Under the pieces are notes generated by a model, which did no database searches, had not been told where the DNA came from, and saw only the letters and a program-made list of their open reading frames with translations. The position numbers and the translations under genes were made by a program. From Microbacteriaceae bacterium (GTDB taxonomy: Bacteria; Actinomycetota; Actinomycetes; Actinomycetales; Microbacteriaceae), in NCBI GenBank assembly GCA_011620705.1, contig WOYR01000261.1, positions 4,092-18,672 on the forward strand: DNA of 14,581 nt, in the 5' to 3' direction. Positions 6,367 to 13,479 of this stretch are shown here, piece after piece (positions within the stretch are counted from its first letter, which is position 1; every line of letters starts with the position of its first letter).

Positions 6367-7877
6367 AGCTCGAGCGACGGCCCGGGGAAGGTGCTCCAGG
6401 CGCGGAAGAACCGAGCCTCGCTGTCTGCGGCGGCCTCCTGCTCCTTCGCGCTCATGCGGCGATAGCCGTCATCGTCGTCTCCGCGCGACCGGGCCTGCGC
6501 TCCCAGGTCCCGGAGCATGCGGCGAGCCACGACCCCGTCCTGATGATCGCCCAGGATGGTCTGGACCTCCTCGGCCGCGGCCGCGAGCCGGAGCGCAGGC
6601 TCATGATTCAGGGGGGCGGCCAGCTCGGCGGCGTAGCGGACGCGCTTCGCCGCCTTGCGCGCCTCGTGCAGCATCAGATCGCGACGATGGCCGGCGTGCG
6701 TGCGACTGGCTCGCGCGACCGCTCGGTGCAGCCTCCTCCACTCCCGTCCGAGCAGTCCCGGCACGATCTCGATGGCCGGCTCCAGCCCTGCCGGGGCGAG
6801 CGGCGGCCGCGAGATCAGGGCGTCGAGGTCGTCGAGCAGGTGGAGGTACCTGCCGCTGTCGAGCGCCTGGAGCGCGGCGGCACGGGCGGCCGTGTACTCG
6901 GCGTCCAGCCGTTCGTCGATCAGGGCGGTTCCGCGATCCTCTGCCGGTTCGACTGCGGTCCGCTCGAACCGCTCTCGCAGCACCTGCGAATCGCGTGCAG
7001 TGCCCAGGATGCCGGCCAGCCAGCCCAGCTCGGCACGGAGGCGGTCACCGGCCTTCGAGTCCAGCAGGCGCCGATAGCTCTTCAGAGCGGATCGCGCGCG
7101 GCGGGTCGCCACTCTCATCTGGTGCAGAGCATCCGGCTCGTCCTGGCGGACAAGAGGGTCCTGCTGCCAGAGCATCCGGATCTGCTCGTCGAGATAGGCG
7201 AGCAGCAACTCGCCGGCCGAGCTCCGCCGATCCGCTCGCAGCTGCGGCGGCGGCACCGGCAACCGCTCGCCGAGCGCGTGCGCGAACTTCGAACTCGACT
7301 CCGCCAGGCGGACGCCCTTCGTCTCCAGCAGCGCCTGTGCAGCATCCAGCAGCGGCCGATCGCCGTTGACGAGTTCGACCTCCCACTCCCGCCAACTGGT
7401 CCGGGCGCGAGGCTCGGCGAGCCTGTCCGCCTGCACGCGATCGTCGCTGACCTCGGCCAGCACTGCGCCGCTGCCATCGCGGAGACGGGAGACCGATCGC
7501 CGGGTCCGCAGCCGGGCCACCGGGGTCAGCGGCCGGCCCCGGACGTGGACGCGCACCAGGCCCTTCAGGCGCTCCGGCACCTCCAGGGCGTCGGCGCCGA
7601 GAGGTTCGTGGAACTCCCGATGAGCATCGACTCCCGCGGAGATCTTGAGATGCCAGCCGGCATCGGACCCCCCGGTGCGCCGCCGCAATGCCATGCGCCG
7701 CGCGGCAAGGGCGAGGTCGGGAGTGTCGAAGTAGACGGCGTCGAGCCGGTACTCGACCGGATCGTCCACCGCCGCGACCCCCGGCAGCGCGGCGAACGAC
7801 GGCAGCCGATCGGCATCGAGGACGTCGAACTTCCTTTCGATCTCCACGATCTCGGCGGGTCGGGGCTCGGCGCTCAT
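6363..7877 (-). CDS. CYTH and CHAD domain-containing protein
   Basis: This 504-residue protein has two domains. The N-terminal CYTH domain (about 8-205) is a triphosphate tunnel metalloenzyme fold. It shows the EIERK form of ExExK (12-16) and alternating Arg, Lys and Glu strands such as MALRRR (62-67) and WREWEVELV (162-170); such domains hydrolyse or bind triphosphates. The C-terminal CHAD domain (about 225-495) is helical and rich in His and Arg: LHQMRVATRRARSALK (251-266), LHEARKAAKRVRYAAEL (403-419) and LGDHQD (442-447). CHAD domains bind inorganic polyphosphate. A role in polyphosphate binding or turnover is inferred from the family. The start codon has only a poor Shine-Dalgarno. The gene lies 68 nt downstream of the transglutaminase-like gene and overlaps the pyruvate kinase-like gene tail-to-tail by 4 nt (TTAG). 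Confidence 0.9.
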   Translation of the reverse strand: MSAEPRPAEIVEIERKFDVLDADRLPSFAALPGVAAVDDPVEYRLDAVYFDTPDLALAARRMALRRRTGGSDAGWHLKISAGVDAHREFHEPLGADALEVPERLKGLVRVHVRGRPLTPVARLRTRRSVSRLRDGSGAVLAEVSDDRVQADRLAEPRARTSWREWEVELVNGDRPLLDAAQALLETKGVRLAESSSKFAHALGERLPVPPPQLRADRRSSAGELLLAYLDEQIRMLWQQDPLVRQDEPDALHQMRVATRRARSALKSYRRLLDSKAGDRLRAELGWLAGILGTARDSQVLRERFERTAVEPAEDRGTALIDERLDAEYTAARAAALQALDSGRYLHLLDDLDALISRPPLAPAGLEPAIEIVPGLLGREWRRLHRAVARASRTHAGHRRDLMLHEARKAAKRVRYAAELAAPLNHEPALRLAAAAEEVQTILGDHQDGVVARRMLRDLGAQARSRGDDDDGYRRMSAKEQEAAADSEARFFRAWSTFPGPSLEL

Positions 7878-7945
7878 GCCTCGAAGCTAGCGGCGACCGC
7901 GCAGCCTCGAACGAGGCGAAGGTCCCGAGCGGCACCCGTTCCCGC

Positions 7946-8599
7946 TCACGCGAACTTCTCGTCGAGGACGGTGTCGGCGTCGTCGAAGCGGTATCCGTCG
8001 TAGGAGGCGATGATCCGCTCGAGCGGCAGATCGGCGAACCAGCCATGGTCTCGGACGTATTCCATGTATTCAGAACCATCGCCCGAGAAGGGATGCAGCA
8101 GCGCGTCGTGAACGCCGTCGAACTCCAGCGGCTCCACGCCGAAGCGCGCGCACAACTCGGCGTTGAACGCCGGAGTCGCTTTGACCCAGCGGCCGTCGAT
8201 GAGCATCTCGGTGTAGCCGTGCCATGGGAACAGGTCGCTGCCGCGCATCTTCTCGCGCAGCGTGTCGGTCTGCAGGTGATTGCGCACGTCGGCGAAACCG
8301 AGCCTGGCGGGGATTCCCGCCGCGCGGGCGGCAGCCGTGAGCAGCACGGCCTTGGGCACGCAGTACGCCCGGGTCGTCGTGGCCACGGCGCTCGCGCGGA
8401 AGTCGGCGTCGTTCGCAGGGATCGTGTACGGGTCGTACCAGATCCGATCGCGCACTGCCACGAAGATCCGGCCGGCCTTGTCGACCGGGTCGGTGGCGTC
8501 GCCGATCGCCTCGGAGGTGAACTGCTGCACGGCGGGCTGGTCCCAGTCCAGGTACGGCGTCACCTCGAGGAAGGTCGTCTCGGGTGATTCTGCGCTCAT
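7946..8599 (-). CDS. Transglutaminase-like domain protein
   Basis: This 217-residue cytoplasmic protein has no signal peptide. The transglutaminase/protease core is visible: the nucleophile Cys80 in AYCVPKAVLLTAAARAAGIP (78-97), then His127 in WHGYTEMLIDGRWVKATPAF (126-145). At the usual Asp of the Cys-His-Asp triad (typically WVxLDPT) there is Thr142; the nearby Asn146 might substitute. Related bacterial proteins share this 'KATPAFN' form, so the change appears to belong to a subfamily, but whether the protein is an active peptidase or transferase is open. ATG at 8599 is chosen because AAGGAG lies 5 nt upstream; a GTG immediately before it (8602) would leave only 2 nt. It is upstream of the CYTH-CHAD gene on the same strand and divergent from the small membrane protein. 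Confidence 0.85.
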   Translation of the reverse strand: MSAESPETTFLEVTPYLDWDQPAVQQFTSEAIGDATDPVDKAGRIFVAVRDRIWYDPYTIPANDADFRASAVATTTRAYCVPKAVLLTAAARAAGIPARLGFADVRNHLQTDTLREKMRGSDLFPWHGYTEMLIDGRWVKATPAFNAELCARFGVEPLEFDGVHDALLHPFSGDGSEYMEYVRDHGWFADLPLERIIASYDGYRFDDADTVLDEKFA

Positions 8600-8604
8600 C
8601 ACAA

Positions 8605-8610
8605 CTCCTT
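8605..8610 (-). promoter_or_regulatory. Ribosome binding site of the transglutaminase-like gene
   Basis: AAGGAG on the minus strand, 5 nt before the ATG at 8599. It decides for that ATG over the adjacent GTG at 8602. Confidence 0.75.
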
Positions 8611-8800
8611 CGTCGTCCTGGCGTCCCGGCGAAGGGCGCCGACGTGCGTTACCTTACCAATGAGTTCGCTCCCGATCCTGCAGCGGGGGAGGATGATCGT
8701 GAGAGTCCGTCGCCGTCGGCAACGCCGGCGGCGAACCGACCCGCGGGACGCCCCTCGGGCCGAGCGATTCACGCGCAGCTCGTCTGCAAGGAAAGCGCCG

Positions 8801-8808
8801 AAAGGAGG
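8801..8808 (+). promoter_or_regulatory. Strong ribosome binding site of the small membrane protein
   Basis: AAAGGAGG, close to the full anti-16S complement, 8 nt before the ATG at 8817. It supports the reality of this short gene. The remaining intergenic space (about 8611-8800) shows no further convincing gene, hairpin or promoter. Confidence 0.8.
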
Positions 8809-8816
8809 ACGCGCCC

Positions 8817-9113
8817 ATGGCCGGCGTTTCACACACCATCAGGGCGGCGCTCGGGGGCGCGCTGCTGGCCAACGCCATCCCGCACGGGATCAACGGCATC
8901 TCCGGGCGGTCGTTCCCGACGCCGTTCGCCACGCCCCCGGGGGTCGGCCTCTCGGCGCCATGGGTCAACGTCGCATGGAGCTCGCTGAATGCGGTGGCCG
9001 CAGCACTGGTGCTGCGCGGTGTGCGTCGCGGCGTTGGCACCGGGATCGCGTTCACGGCAGGCGCGACCGGCACCGCGGTCGCGCTCTCCCGGTTCTTCGG
9101 GGCCGAGCACTGA
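8817..9113 (+). CDS. Small conserved membrane protein, function unknown
   Basis: This 98-residue protein has about three hydrophobic segments (roughly 8-27, 50-67, 74-92). Between the first two is a conserved-looking Pro/Gly loop: NAIPHGINGISG (19-30), RSFPTPFATPPGVGLSAP (31-48), then NVAWSSLN (51-58). I recognise this PH-FPTPF-PPG-NVxW pattern as typical of a small actinobacterial hypothetical membrane protein family with no assigned function. The two segments after the loop are short and Ala/Gly-rich, so the topology is tentative. The Shine-Dalgarno is excellent. It precedes the glycosyltransferase gene by 100 nt on the same strand; whether it belongs to that operon is unclear, because the glycosyltransferase has its own strong ribosome binding site and the gap could hold a promoter. 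Confidence 0.78.
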   Translation: MAGVSHTIRAALGGALLANAIPHGINGISGRSFPTPFATPPGVGLSAPWVNVAWSSLNAVAAALVLRGVRRGVGTGIAFTAGATGTAVALSRFFGAEH

Positions 9114-9197
9114 AGCCCCTCGGACGGCCAGGACGTGGCGGCTGCCGGCCCGGCATCGCCGACGCGCGTGAAGGAGGCACGGGCCGAGGTCCGCATC

Positions 9198-9205
9198 AGG
9201 GGAGG
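9198..9205 (+). promoter_or_regulatory. Ribosome binding site of the GT4 glycosyltransferase
   Basis: AGGGGAGG, 8 nt before GTG 9214. It supports a non-ATG start that keeps the canonical MRIALLSY N-terminus. Confidence 0.75.
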
Positions 9206-9213
9206 TCTGGTCC

Positions 9214-10473
9214 GTGCGCATAGCGCTGCTGTCCTACCGCAGCAAACCCCATAGCGGTGGTCAGGGCGTGTACATCCGCAACCTCTCCCGCGAACTGGTG
9301 GCCCTCGGCCACGACGTCGAAGTCTTCTCGGGCCAGCCGTATCCCGATCTTGACTCCGGCGTCGCGCTCACGAAGCTCCCGAGCCTGGACCTGTACCGCG
9401 AACCCGATCCGTTCCGCACCCCACGGCCAGGAGAGTTGCGCGACTGGATCGACGTGCTGGAAGTGCTGCACATGTACACCGCCGGCTTCCCCGAACCGCT
9501 CACGTTCAGCCTGCGCGCCGCGCGAGCGCTGCGCGCCCGCCTCGACGATTTCGATGTCATCCACGACAACCAGACCCTCGGCTACGGCATGCTGCATCTG
9601 CTGCGATCCGGCAAACCGCTGGTGACGACGATCCACCACCCGATCACCTTCGATCGCCGGCTCGAGATCGCCGCCGCCCGTGGCTGGCGGAAGGTCACCG
9701 CCTGGCGCTGGTACGGGTTCGCGACCATGCAGGCGCGGGTCGCGCGGCGCATGCCATCGATCGTCACGGTGTCGGAATCCTCCCGCGGCGATATCGCGCG
9801 CGAGTTCGGAGTCGATCCCGAGCGCATCCGGACGATACCGCTCGGAGTCGCGCCCGTCATGCTCGAGCATCCGGGCGTCGCGCGGGTCCCGGGCCGCATC
9901 GTGGCGATGGCCAGCGCCGACACGCCGCTGAAGGGGATCCCGACGCTGCTGCGGGCTGTGGCGCGGCTGCACCGGCAGCGCCGGCTCGAGCTCGTGATCG
10001 TCAGCAAGCCCAAGCCCGGCGGACCGACAGAGCGGCTCGTGTCGGAGCTCGGCCTGGGTGACACCGTGCGCTTCGTCGACGGCTTGTCGGAGACCGAACT
10101 GGCGGAGCTCCTCGGTTCGGCCGAGATAGCCTGCGTTCCCTCGCTCTACGAGGGATTCTCGCTTCCGACTGTCGAGGCGATGGCCCGGTCGACGGCGCTC
10201 GTGGTCAGCCGGGCGGGCGCCATCCCCGAGGTGGTCGGGCCCGCCGGCGAGGCCGCGCTGCTCGTCGAACCCGGCGACGAGGTGGCGCTCGCGGACGCGA
10301 TCGGCACCCTGCTCGACGATCCGGCGCGGCGCGCGCGCATGGGTGAGGCGGCCCGGCGCCGCGCGGTGACGCGGTACAGCTGGCGCACGGTGGCGGAGGA
10401 GACCGTCAATGCCTACCATCAGGCGATCGGATCTTCGATGACCAGGGAGAAGCAGACGCATGATCACGATTGA
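9214..10473 (+). CDS. GT4-family glycosyltransferase
   Basis: This 419-residue GT-B glycosyltransferase would transfer a sugar from a nucleotide-sugar donor at the cytoplasmic face of the membrane. The N-terminal acceptor domain starts MRIALLSYRSKPHSGGQGVY (1-20), with the Gly-rich GGQGVY loop of GT4 enzymes, and includes FDVIHDNQTLGYG (113-125). VTVSESSRGDI (184-194) and IPLGV (208-212) mark the domain junction. The donor site has SLYEGFSLPTVEAMA (310-324), the EX7E motif with E313 and E321, and RAGAIPEVVG (333-342). A short His/Asp tail ends the protein. The GTG start has AGGGGAGG 8 nt upstream. It is the first gene of a four-gene block and overlaps the next gene by 14 nt. Donor and acceptor are unknown. 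Confidence 0.9.
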   Translation: MRIALLSYRSKPHSGGQGVYIRNLSRELVALGHDVEVFSGQPYPDLDSGVALTKLPSLDLYREPDPFRTPRPGELRDWIDVLEVLHMYTAGFPEPLTFSLRAARALRARLDDFDVIHDNQTLGYGMLHLLRSGKPLVTTIHHPITFDRRLEIAAARGWRKVTAWRWYGFATMQARVARRMPSIVTVSESSRGDIAREFGVDPERIRTIPLGVAPVMLEHPGVARVPGRIVAMASADTPLKGIPTLLRAVARLHRQRRLELVIVSKPKPGGPTERLVSELGLGDTVRFVDGLSETELAELLGSAEIACVPSLYEGFSLPTVEAMARSTALVVSRAGAIPEVVGPAGEAALLVEPGDEVALADAIGTLLDDPARRARMGEAARRRAVTRYSWRTVAEETVNAYHQAIGSSMTREKQTHDHD

Positions 10474-11176
10474 CTTCGACCGGCTCGGGGTGCGTCCCGG
10501 CGACCATGTGCTGGACATGGGATGCGGCGCGGGTCGGCACGCCTTCGAGATGTACCGCCGCGGTGCCGATGTGGTCGCGCTCGACCAGAACGTCGGCGAG
10601 CTCGAGACGGTGGCTCAGACCTTCGAGGCGATGCACAGCAGTGCCCAGGTCCCTCGCGGCGCGCGCGCCGTGACGCAGGTGGGCGACGCCCTGGCGCTGC
10701 CGTTCGAGGATGCGGAGTTCGATCACGTCATCGCATCCGAGGTGCTCGAGCACATTCCGCAGGACGTCCGCGCCATCGAGGAGCTGCAGCGCGTGCTCAA
10801 GCCGGGGGGCACGATCGCCGTGAGCGTGCCGCGGCGCTGGCCGGAGCGGATCTGCTGGGCGCTTTCGGACGAATACCACGAGGTCGAGGGCGGCCATGTG
10901 CGCATCTACGACCCCAAGGACCTGGCCGCCAAGCTCACTGCCGCCGGGCTGCGGCTCGATGGCAAGGACTATGCGCACTCGCTGCACTCGGCGTACTGGT
11001 GGCTCAAGTGCGCCGTCGGCGTCGACAACACCGAGAATCCGCTCGTGCGCGCCTACTACAAGCTGCTGGTCTGGGACATCATGAAGCGGCCTTGGCCCAC
11101 CCGCATGTTCGAAACGCTGTTCGATCCGATCGCCGGCAAGAGCATCGTCTTCTACCTGACCAAGCCGCTGAGTTGA
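10460..11176 (+). CDS. Class I SAM-dependent methyltransferase
   Basis: This 238-residue methyltransferase is of the UbiE/Methyltransf_11 type. Motif I is HVLDMGCGAGRHAFE (16-30); an acidic residue ends strand 2 (VVALDQN, D42). VGDALALPFEDAEFDHVIAS (74-93) is the post-I/motif II region, EVLEHIP (94-100) follows, and RVLKPGGTIAVSVP (111-124) is motif III. The region after 125 (WPERICWALSDEYHEVEGGH, HSAYWWLKCAVG) is a family-specific cap that may bind the substrate. GGGAGAAG just before the ATG is a good ribosome site, inside the end of the glycosyltransferase gene. Its stop codon overlaps the start of the next gene (TTGA). It probably methylates an intermediate made with the neighbouring genes; O-, C- or N-methylation cannot be told from sequence. 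Confidence 0.9.
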   Translation: MITIDFDRLGVRPGDHVLDMGCGAGRHAFEMYRRGADVVALDQNVGELETVAQTFEAMHSSAQVPRGARAVTQVGDALALPFEDAEFDHVIASEVLEHIPQDVRAIEELQRVLKPGGTIAVSVPRRWPERICWALSDEYHEVEGGHVRIYDPKDLAAKLTAAGLRLDGKDYAHSLHSAYWWLKCAVGVDNTENPLVRAYYKLLVWDIMKRPWPTRMFETLFDPIAGKSIVFYLTKPLS

Positions 11177-12237
11177 AGCCTCAAGAGCTGCCATCGCTCC
11201 CGGGGATCGTGAGCACCGGGGAGATCCGGCGGTCCGGCGGAGCGATCGCCCGCGTTCAGGCGTCGGACGGGTCGATCCCGTGGTTTCCCGGCGGTCACAC
11301 CGACGCCTGGGACCACGTCGAGAACGCGATGGCCCTTCTCGTCGCGGGGGAGCGCGCGGCGGCCGAACGGGCATACGCCTGGCTGGCGCTGACGCAGCGC
11401 GACGACGGGTCGTGGCCCATGAAGGTCGTCGACGGCGCGATCGTGGATCCCATCACGGACGCCAACATGGTGGCATACATCGCGGTGGGGGTCTGGCATC
11501 ACTGGCGCGTCACCGGTGACGAAGCGTTCGTGCTCCGCTCGTGGCCGACGGTCGAGCGGGCGCTGGACCGGGTCGTGGCGATGCAGCTGCCGTTCGGCGG
11601 GATCGCCTGGGCTGCGGGAGCCGACGGGCGGATCGCGGACTCGGCGCTCGTGACCGGCAGTTCCAGCATCCATCATGCGCTGCTGTGCGGGGCCGCCTTG
11701 GCGCAGCTCCTCGGTCACTCGCGACCCACGTGGCTGAGCGCCGCCGGGCGGCTCGGCCACGCCCTGCGGGTGCACGAGGACCGCTTCGATCCTCGCGAGC
11801 GCTACTCGATGGATTGGTACTACCCGGTCCTGGGCGGCGCTGTCCGCGGCGCTGACGCAGCGCGCCGGATAGCGGGCAGGTGGGAGGATTTCGTGGTTCC
11901 CGACCTGGGGGTCCGATGCGTCAGCGACCGGCCGTGGGTCACCGGTGCCGAGACGTGCGAACTGGCGCTGTCGTTGCACGCCATCGGCGACGATCGGACC
12001 GCGATCGATCTCGTCGAGTCGATGCAGCACCTGCGGGATGCGGACGGGTCCTATTGGACGGGGTACGTGTTCGCCGACGGGCTGAGATGGCCCGCGGAGT
12101 GCTCGACGTGGACCGCCGCCGCCGTCATCCTCGCCGTCGACGCGCTCTCCGAGACCACGGGCGGCGCCGGCGTGTTCCGCGGCGACGGCCTCCCGGACGC
12201 CCCCGAGGAGTATGGGGACTGCGGGTGCGCGGCGTGA
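11173..12237 (+). CDS. Alpha/alpha-toroid (prenyltransferase/squalene-cyclase-like) protein
   Basis: This 354-residue protein is of the type usually labelled 'prenyltransferase' in actinobacterial genomes. It has spaced helical repeats with QW-like motifs: VQASDGSIPWFPGGHTDAWD (28-47), QRDDGSWPMK (75-84) and RDADGSYWTGY (288-298), as in terpenoid-cyclase/prenyltransferase toroids. The DxDD and DCTAE cyclase motifs are not visible, so cyclase activity is not supported; a glycosidase-like or lipid-binding toroid is equally possible. ITDANMVAYIAVGVWHHW (95-112) and ETCELALSLHAIG (260-272) are further core helices. Cys-rich EEYGDCGCAA ends the protein. The proposed start is TTG at 11173, whose TTGA overlaps the upstream stop and gives the expected LPSLPG N-terminus; GTG at 11209 is the alternative. 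Confidence 0.8.
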   Translation: MKPQELPSLPGIVSTGEIRRSGGAIARVQASDGSIPWFPGGHTDAWDHVENAMALLVAGERAAAERAYAWLALTQRDDGSWPMKVVDGAIVDPITDANMVAYIAVGVWHHWRVTGDEAFVLRSWPTVERALDRVVAMQLPFGGIAWAAGADGRIADSALVTGSSSIHHALLCGAALAQLLGHSRPTWLSAAGRLGHALRVHEDRFDPRERYSMDWYYPVLGGAVRGADAARRIAGRWEDFVVPDLGVRCVSDRPWVTGAETCELALSLHAIGDDRTAIDLVESMQHLRDADGSYWTGYVFADGLRWPAECSTWTAAAVILAVDALSETTGGAGVFRGDGLPDAPEEYGDCGCAA

Positions 12238-12239
12238 AC

Positions 12240-12245
12240 GAGGAG
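12240..12245 (+). promoter_or_regulatory. Ribosome binding site of the second methyltransferase
   Basis: GAGGAG, 6 nt before ATG 12252. It favours that start over GTG 12234, which lacks a spaced site. Confidence 0.6.
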
Positions 12246-12251
12246 CAGGCG

Positions 12252-12923
12252 ATGCGCGACGACGGGCAGGTGCCGGGGATGCCGCTGGATCTGCTGCCGT
12301 ACGCGCTCGCGGCCAAGGGCTTCATGCCGCCGGACGAGGGCGAAGTGCTGCACCGCTGGGCGCGGCGGCGCCTGGCTCTCGGCCCGGTGCTCGAGATCGG
12401 CACATACTGCGGCAAGTCTGCGCTGTACCTCGGCGCGGCGGCGCGGGAGGTGGGCGGCACGGTGTTCACGGTCGATCACCACCATGGCTCCGAGGAGAAC
12501 CAGCCGGGATGGGACTACCACGATGCCGAGCTCGTCGACGAGTCGAGCGGGCTGCTGGACACGCTCGGCGAGTTCCGGCGCACCCTCGTGTCTGCGGGGC
12601 TCGACGAGCAGGTCGTCGCGATCGTCGGTCGTTCGACGACGGTCTCCGCACTGTGGCGCACCCCCCTCTCGCTCGTATTCATCGACGGCGGGCACACCGA
12701 CGAGCACGCGAACAACGACTACCAGGGCTGGGGGCGCTGGGTCATGGCGGGGGGCGCGCTCGTGATCCACGACGTCTTCGCAGATCCGGCGGACGGGGGA
12801 CAGGCGCCGTATCGCGTCTTCCGCCGCGCGGTCGAAAACGGGGACTTCCGCGAACTCGAGCACCGGGGCTCGATGCGCGTGCTCGAGCGGGTCGGCGGAG
12901 ACGCCGGCGATCCGGTGCACTGA
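12252..12923 (+). CDS. Class I SAM-dependent methyltransferase (Methyltransf_24/CmcI-like)
   Basis: This 223-residue methyltransferase differs in family from the one two genes upstream. The SAM-binding motif is PVLEIGTYCGKSALYLG (45-61), followed by VFTVDHHHGSEENQPGWDYH (71-90), LVFIDGGHTDEHANND (141-156) and GGALVIHDVF (167-176). The DGGH and HD residues are typical of the Methyltransf_24/cephalosporin-hydroxylase-like group, which often methylates small molecules with metal help. VPGMPLDLLPYALAAKGFMP (7-26) is the N-terminal lid. ATG 12252 has GAGGAG 6 nt upstream and is preferred; GTG 12234 would overlap the previous stop as GTGA and add 6 residues. It is the last gene of the block and converges with the DUF1801 gene, 18 nt between stops. 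Confidence 0.88.
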   Translation: MRDDGQVPGMPLDLLPYALAAKGFMPPDEGEVLHRWARRRLALGPVLEIGTYCGKSALYLGAAAREVGGTVFTVDHHHGSEENQPGWDYHDAELVDESSGLLDTLGEFRRTLVSAGLDEQVVAIVGRSTTVSALWRTPLSLVFIDGGHTDEHANNDYQGWGRWVMAGGALVIHDVFADPADGGQAPYRVFRRAVENGDFRELEHRGSMRVLERVGGDAGDPVH

Positions 12924-12941
12924 CGATCTGCCGGCGCCGCC

Positions 12942-13379
12942 TTATCCCGCTGCCCGCTTCACCAGCTCCGCAATCCTCTCCTCATCCGCCTTCGTCAGTT
13001 CCGTCAGCGCGAACGAGGTCGGCCACATTGCGCCGTCGTCGAGGTTGGCCGTGTCCTGGAACCCCAGGGTGGAGTACCGCGCCTTGAACTTGCCCGCGGG
13101 CTGAAAGAACAGGACGACCTTGCCGTCCCTGGCGTAGGCCGGCATGCCGTACCAGGTCTTCGACTGGAGCTGCGGGGCGCTCGCCTTGACGATCCCGTGG
13201 ATGCGCTCGGCCACCGCGCGGTCGGGCGCGTCCATCTCGGCGATCTTCGCGAGCAGGTCGGCCTCGCCGTCGACCTTCTTCGAGCCGCGCGAGGCCGCCT
13301 TCAGCTCGTTCGCGCGCTCCTTCATGGCGGCGCGTTCGTCGTCTGTGAATCCGTCGGCGGCGGTGTTCGCCTGGCTCAT
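12942..13379 (-). CDS. DUF1801 (YdhG/CyaY-like) domain protein
   Basis: This 145-residue soluble protein has no signal peptide. The DUF1801 core is clear: IHGIVKASAPQLQSKTWYGM (60-79), then PAYARDGKVVLFFQPAGKFK (80-99) and ARYSTLGF (100-107). The YGMPA(Y/F) turn and the FF/KxKARYSTLGF strand are family hallmarks. Relatives share the fold of the YdhG/frataxin-like proteins and are sometimes called iron chaperones; no metal-binding residues prove that here. The N-terminal 45 residues are charged and helical (DDERAAMKERANELKAAS). AGAGGA lies 7 nt before the ATG. It is 100 nt downstream of the cation efflux gene on the same strand, so it may be read from the same promoter. Confidence 0.87.
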   Translation of the reverse strand: MSQANTAADGFTDDERAAMKERANELKAASRGSKKVDGEADLLAKIAEMDAPDRAVAERIHGIVKASAPQLQSKTWYGMPAYARDGKVVLFFQPAGKFKARYSTLGFQDTANLDDGAMWPTSFALTELTKADEERIAELVKRAAG

Positions 13380-13479
13380 CGTGGATTCCTCTCGCGCTGA
13401 TTGATTTCACCGACCCTAACCTCGGGCGCGCACCGAGGACATCCGTTCATTTGAAGCCACTCGATGTCGCGAGAATCGC

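Noticed and set aside
6000..8003. A 667-codon plus-strand open frame
   Set aside because: It spans the 3' end of the pyruvate kinase gene and the whole CYTH-CHAD gene in antisense, with low-complexity composition and no domain.
8651..8656. TAAGGT as a -10 for the transglutaminase-like gene
   Set aside because: It fits TANNNT on the minus strand, but no -35-like hexamer lies at the right distance, so a promoter is not supported.
9099..9119. GGGGC...GCCCC inverted repeat at the end of the small membrane protein gene
   Set aside because: The stem is only 5 bp with an 11-nt loop and no following T-run, too weak for an intrinsic terminator.
13376..13450. A 24-codon minus-strand frame (MNGCPRCAPEVRVG...) whose stop overlaps the DUF1801 start as ATGA
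   Set aside because: No Shine-Dalgarno precedes it; a CxxC in 24 codons and an ATGA overlap can arise by chance. It could be revisited if conserved in relatives.
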